The notes under the pieces are model-generated. The model was not told where the DNA came from. It saw only the letters and a list, made by a program, of their open reading frames with translations, and did no database searches. A DNA stretch of 6,558 nt from Alphaproteobacteria bacterium (GTDB taxonomy: Bacteria; Pseudomonadota; Alphaproteobacteria; Micavibrionales; Micavibrionaceae). Each line of letters opens with the position of its first letter. The first letter of the stretch is position 1. The stretch covers positions 1 through 6,558 of the forward strand of contig JAGLKS010000149.1 of assembly GCA_023140905.1 (NCBI GenBank), given 5' to 3'. Shown here in pieces: positions 6,412 to 6,558 of the stretch. The translations under genes were made by a program, and so were the position numbers.

Positions 6412-6558
6412 TTAATTATATCCATTCTGCGCACGCATAATTTTTGAAAAGATGTTCCGTGAAAAACGCACAGGTAATAGTGGTTCTATTGCCAAGTGGT
6501 TTACACGAACAGATACAAAAATTTGCAGCGCCCTGACGGGTTTAAATTTACAGACAAA
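6412..6558 (-). CDS. Possible 3' end of a gene running off the right edge
   Basis: A minus-strand frame is open from the window edge to a TAA at 6412, giving 48 codons that end FSKIMRAQNGYN. It would be convergent with yggS, 39 bases away. I do not recognise the product, and a 48-codon stop-free stretch is not strong evidence in AT-rich DNA. The plus strand is also open from 6416 to the edge (containing an ATG at 6452, MFREKRTGNS), equally unrecognised. Apart from the GGTC-AG-GACC motif near 6400 I see nothing else in the 186 bases after yggS: no tRNA and no terminator with a U-run. Confidence 0.2.
   Translation of the reverse strand, partial: FVCKFKPVRALQIFVSVRVNHLAIEPLLPVRFSRNIFSKIMRAQNGYN

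Noticed and set aside
1..6558. A novel multi-gene defence, biosynthetic or mobile system
   Set aside because: All intact genes belong to familiar housekeeping or envelope families, and no nuclease, helicase, transposase, integrase, toxin-antitoxin pair or repeat array was seen.

Overview
The window looks like core chromosome of a low-GC (by eye, low 40s percent) Gram-negative alphaproteobacterium. The evidence is an LptE lipoprotein with the CGFQPMYG N-terminus of the alphaproteobacterial branch, a DUF3576-type lipoprotein next to leuS, and a Porin_4-like outer-membrane porin with a C-terminal phenylalanine. I cannot assign a genus.

Left part, minus strand: a compact gene run reads from about 4197 down to 38. 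Its order is a DUF3576-type lipoprotein, leuS (leucyl-tRNA synthetase), lptE (outer-membrane LPS assembly lipoprotein) and a 121-codon remnant matching only the C-terminal part of an inositol-monophosphatase-family protein. leuS and lptE are separated by 7 bases, and the lptE Shine-Dalgarno sequence lies in the last codons of leuS. As I recall, holA (DNA polymerase III delta) commonly follows lptE in this lineage. Here it does not; the remnant occupies that place.

Centre: about 290 bases lie between the divergent DUF3576 and porin start codons (4198-4490). They hold a perfect 7+2+7 inverted repeat with an extra half-site, a candidate promoter in each direction, and a long porin leader with a GGGACTT/AAGTCCC stem-loop.

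Right part, plus strand: a general-porin-like gene is closed by a strong intrinsic terminator. It is followed by yggS (PLP-homeostasis protein), whose start codon is only 37 bases past the terminator. The last 186 bases hold no gene I recognise: only an open frame running off the edge on the minus strand, and a short GGTC-AG-GACC motif.

Functionally the window combines translation (leuS), envelope biogenesis (lptE, the DUF3576 lipoprotein, the porin) and cofactor homeostasis (yggS). I see no CRISPR, tRNA, rRNA, complete mobile element or defence system. The most unusual points are the truncated phosphatase-like gene at the expected holA site and the ordered palindrome/half-site in the divergent regulatory region.
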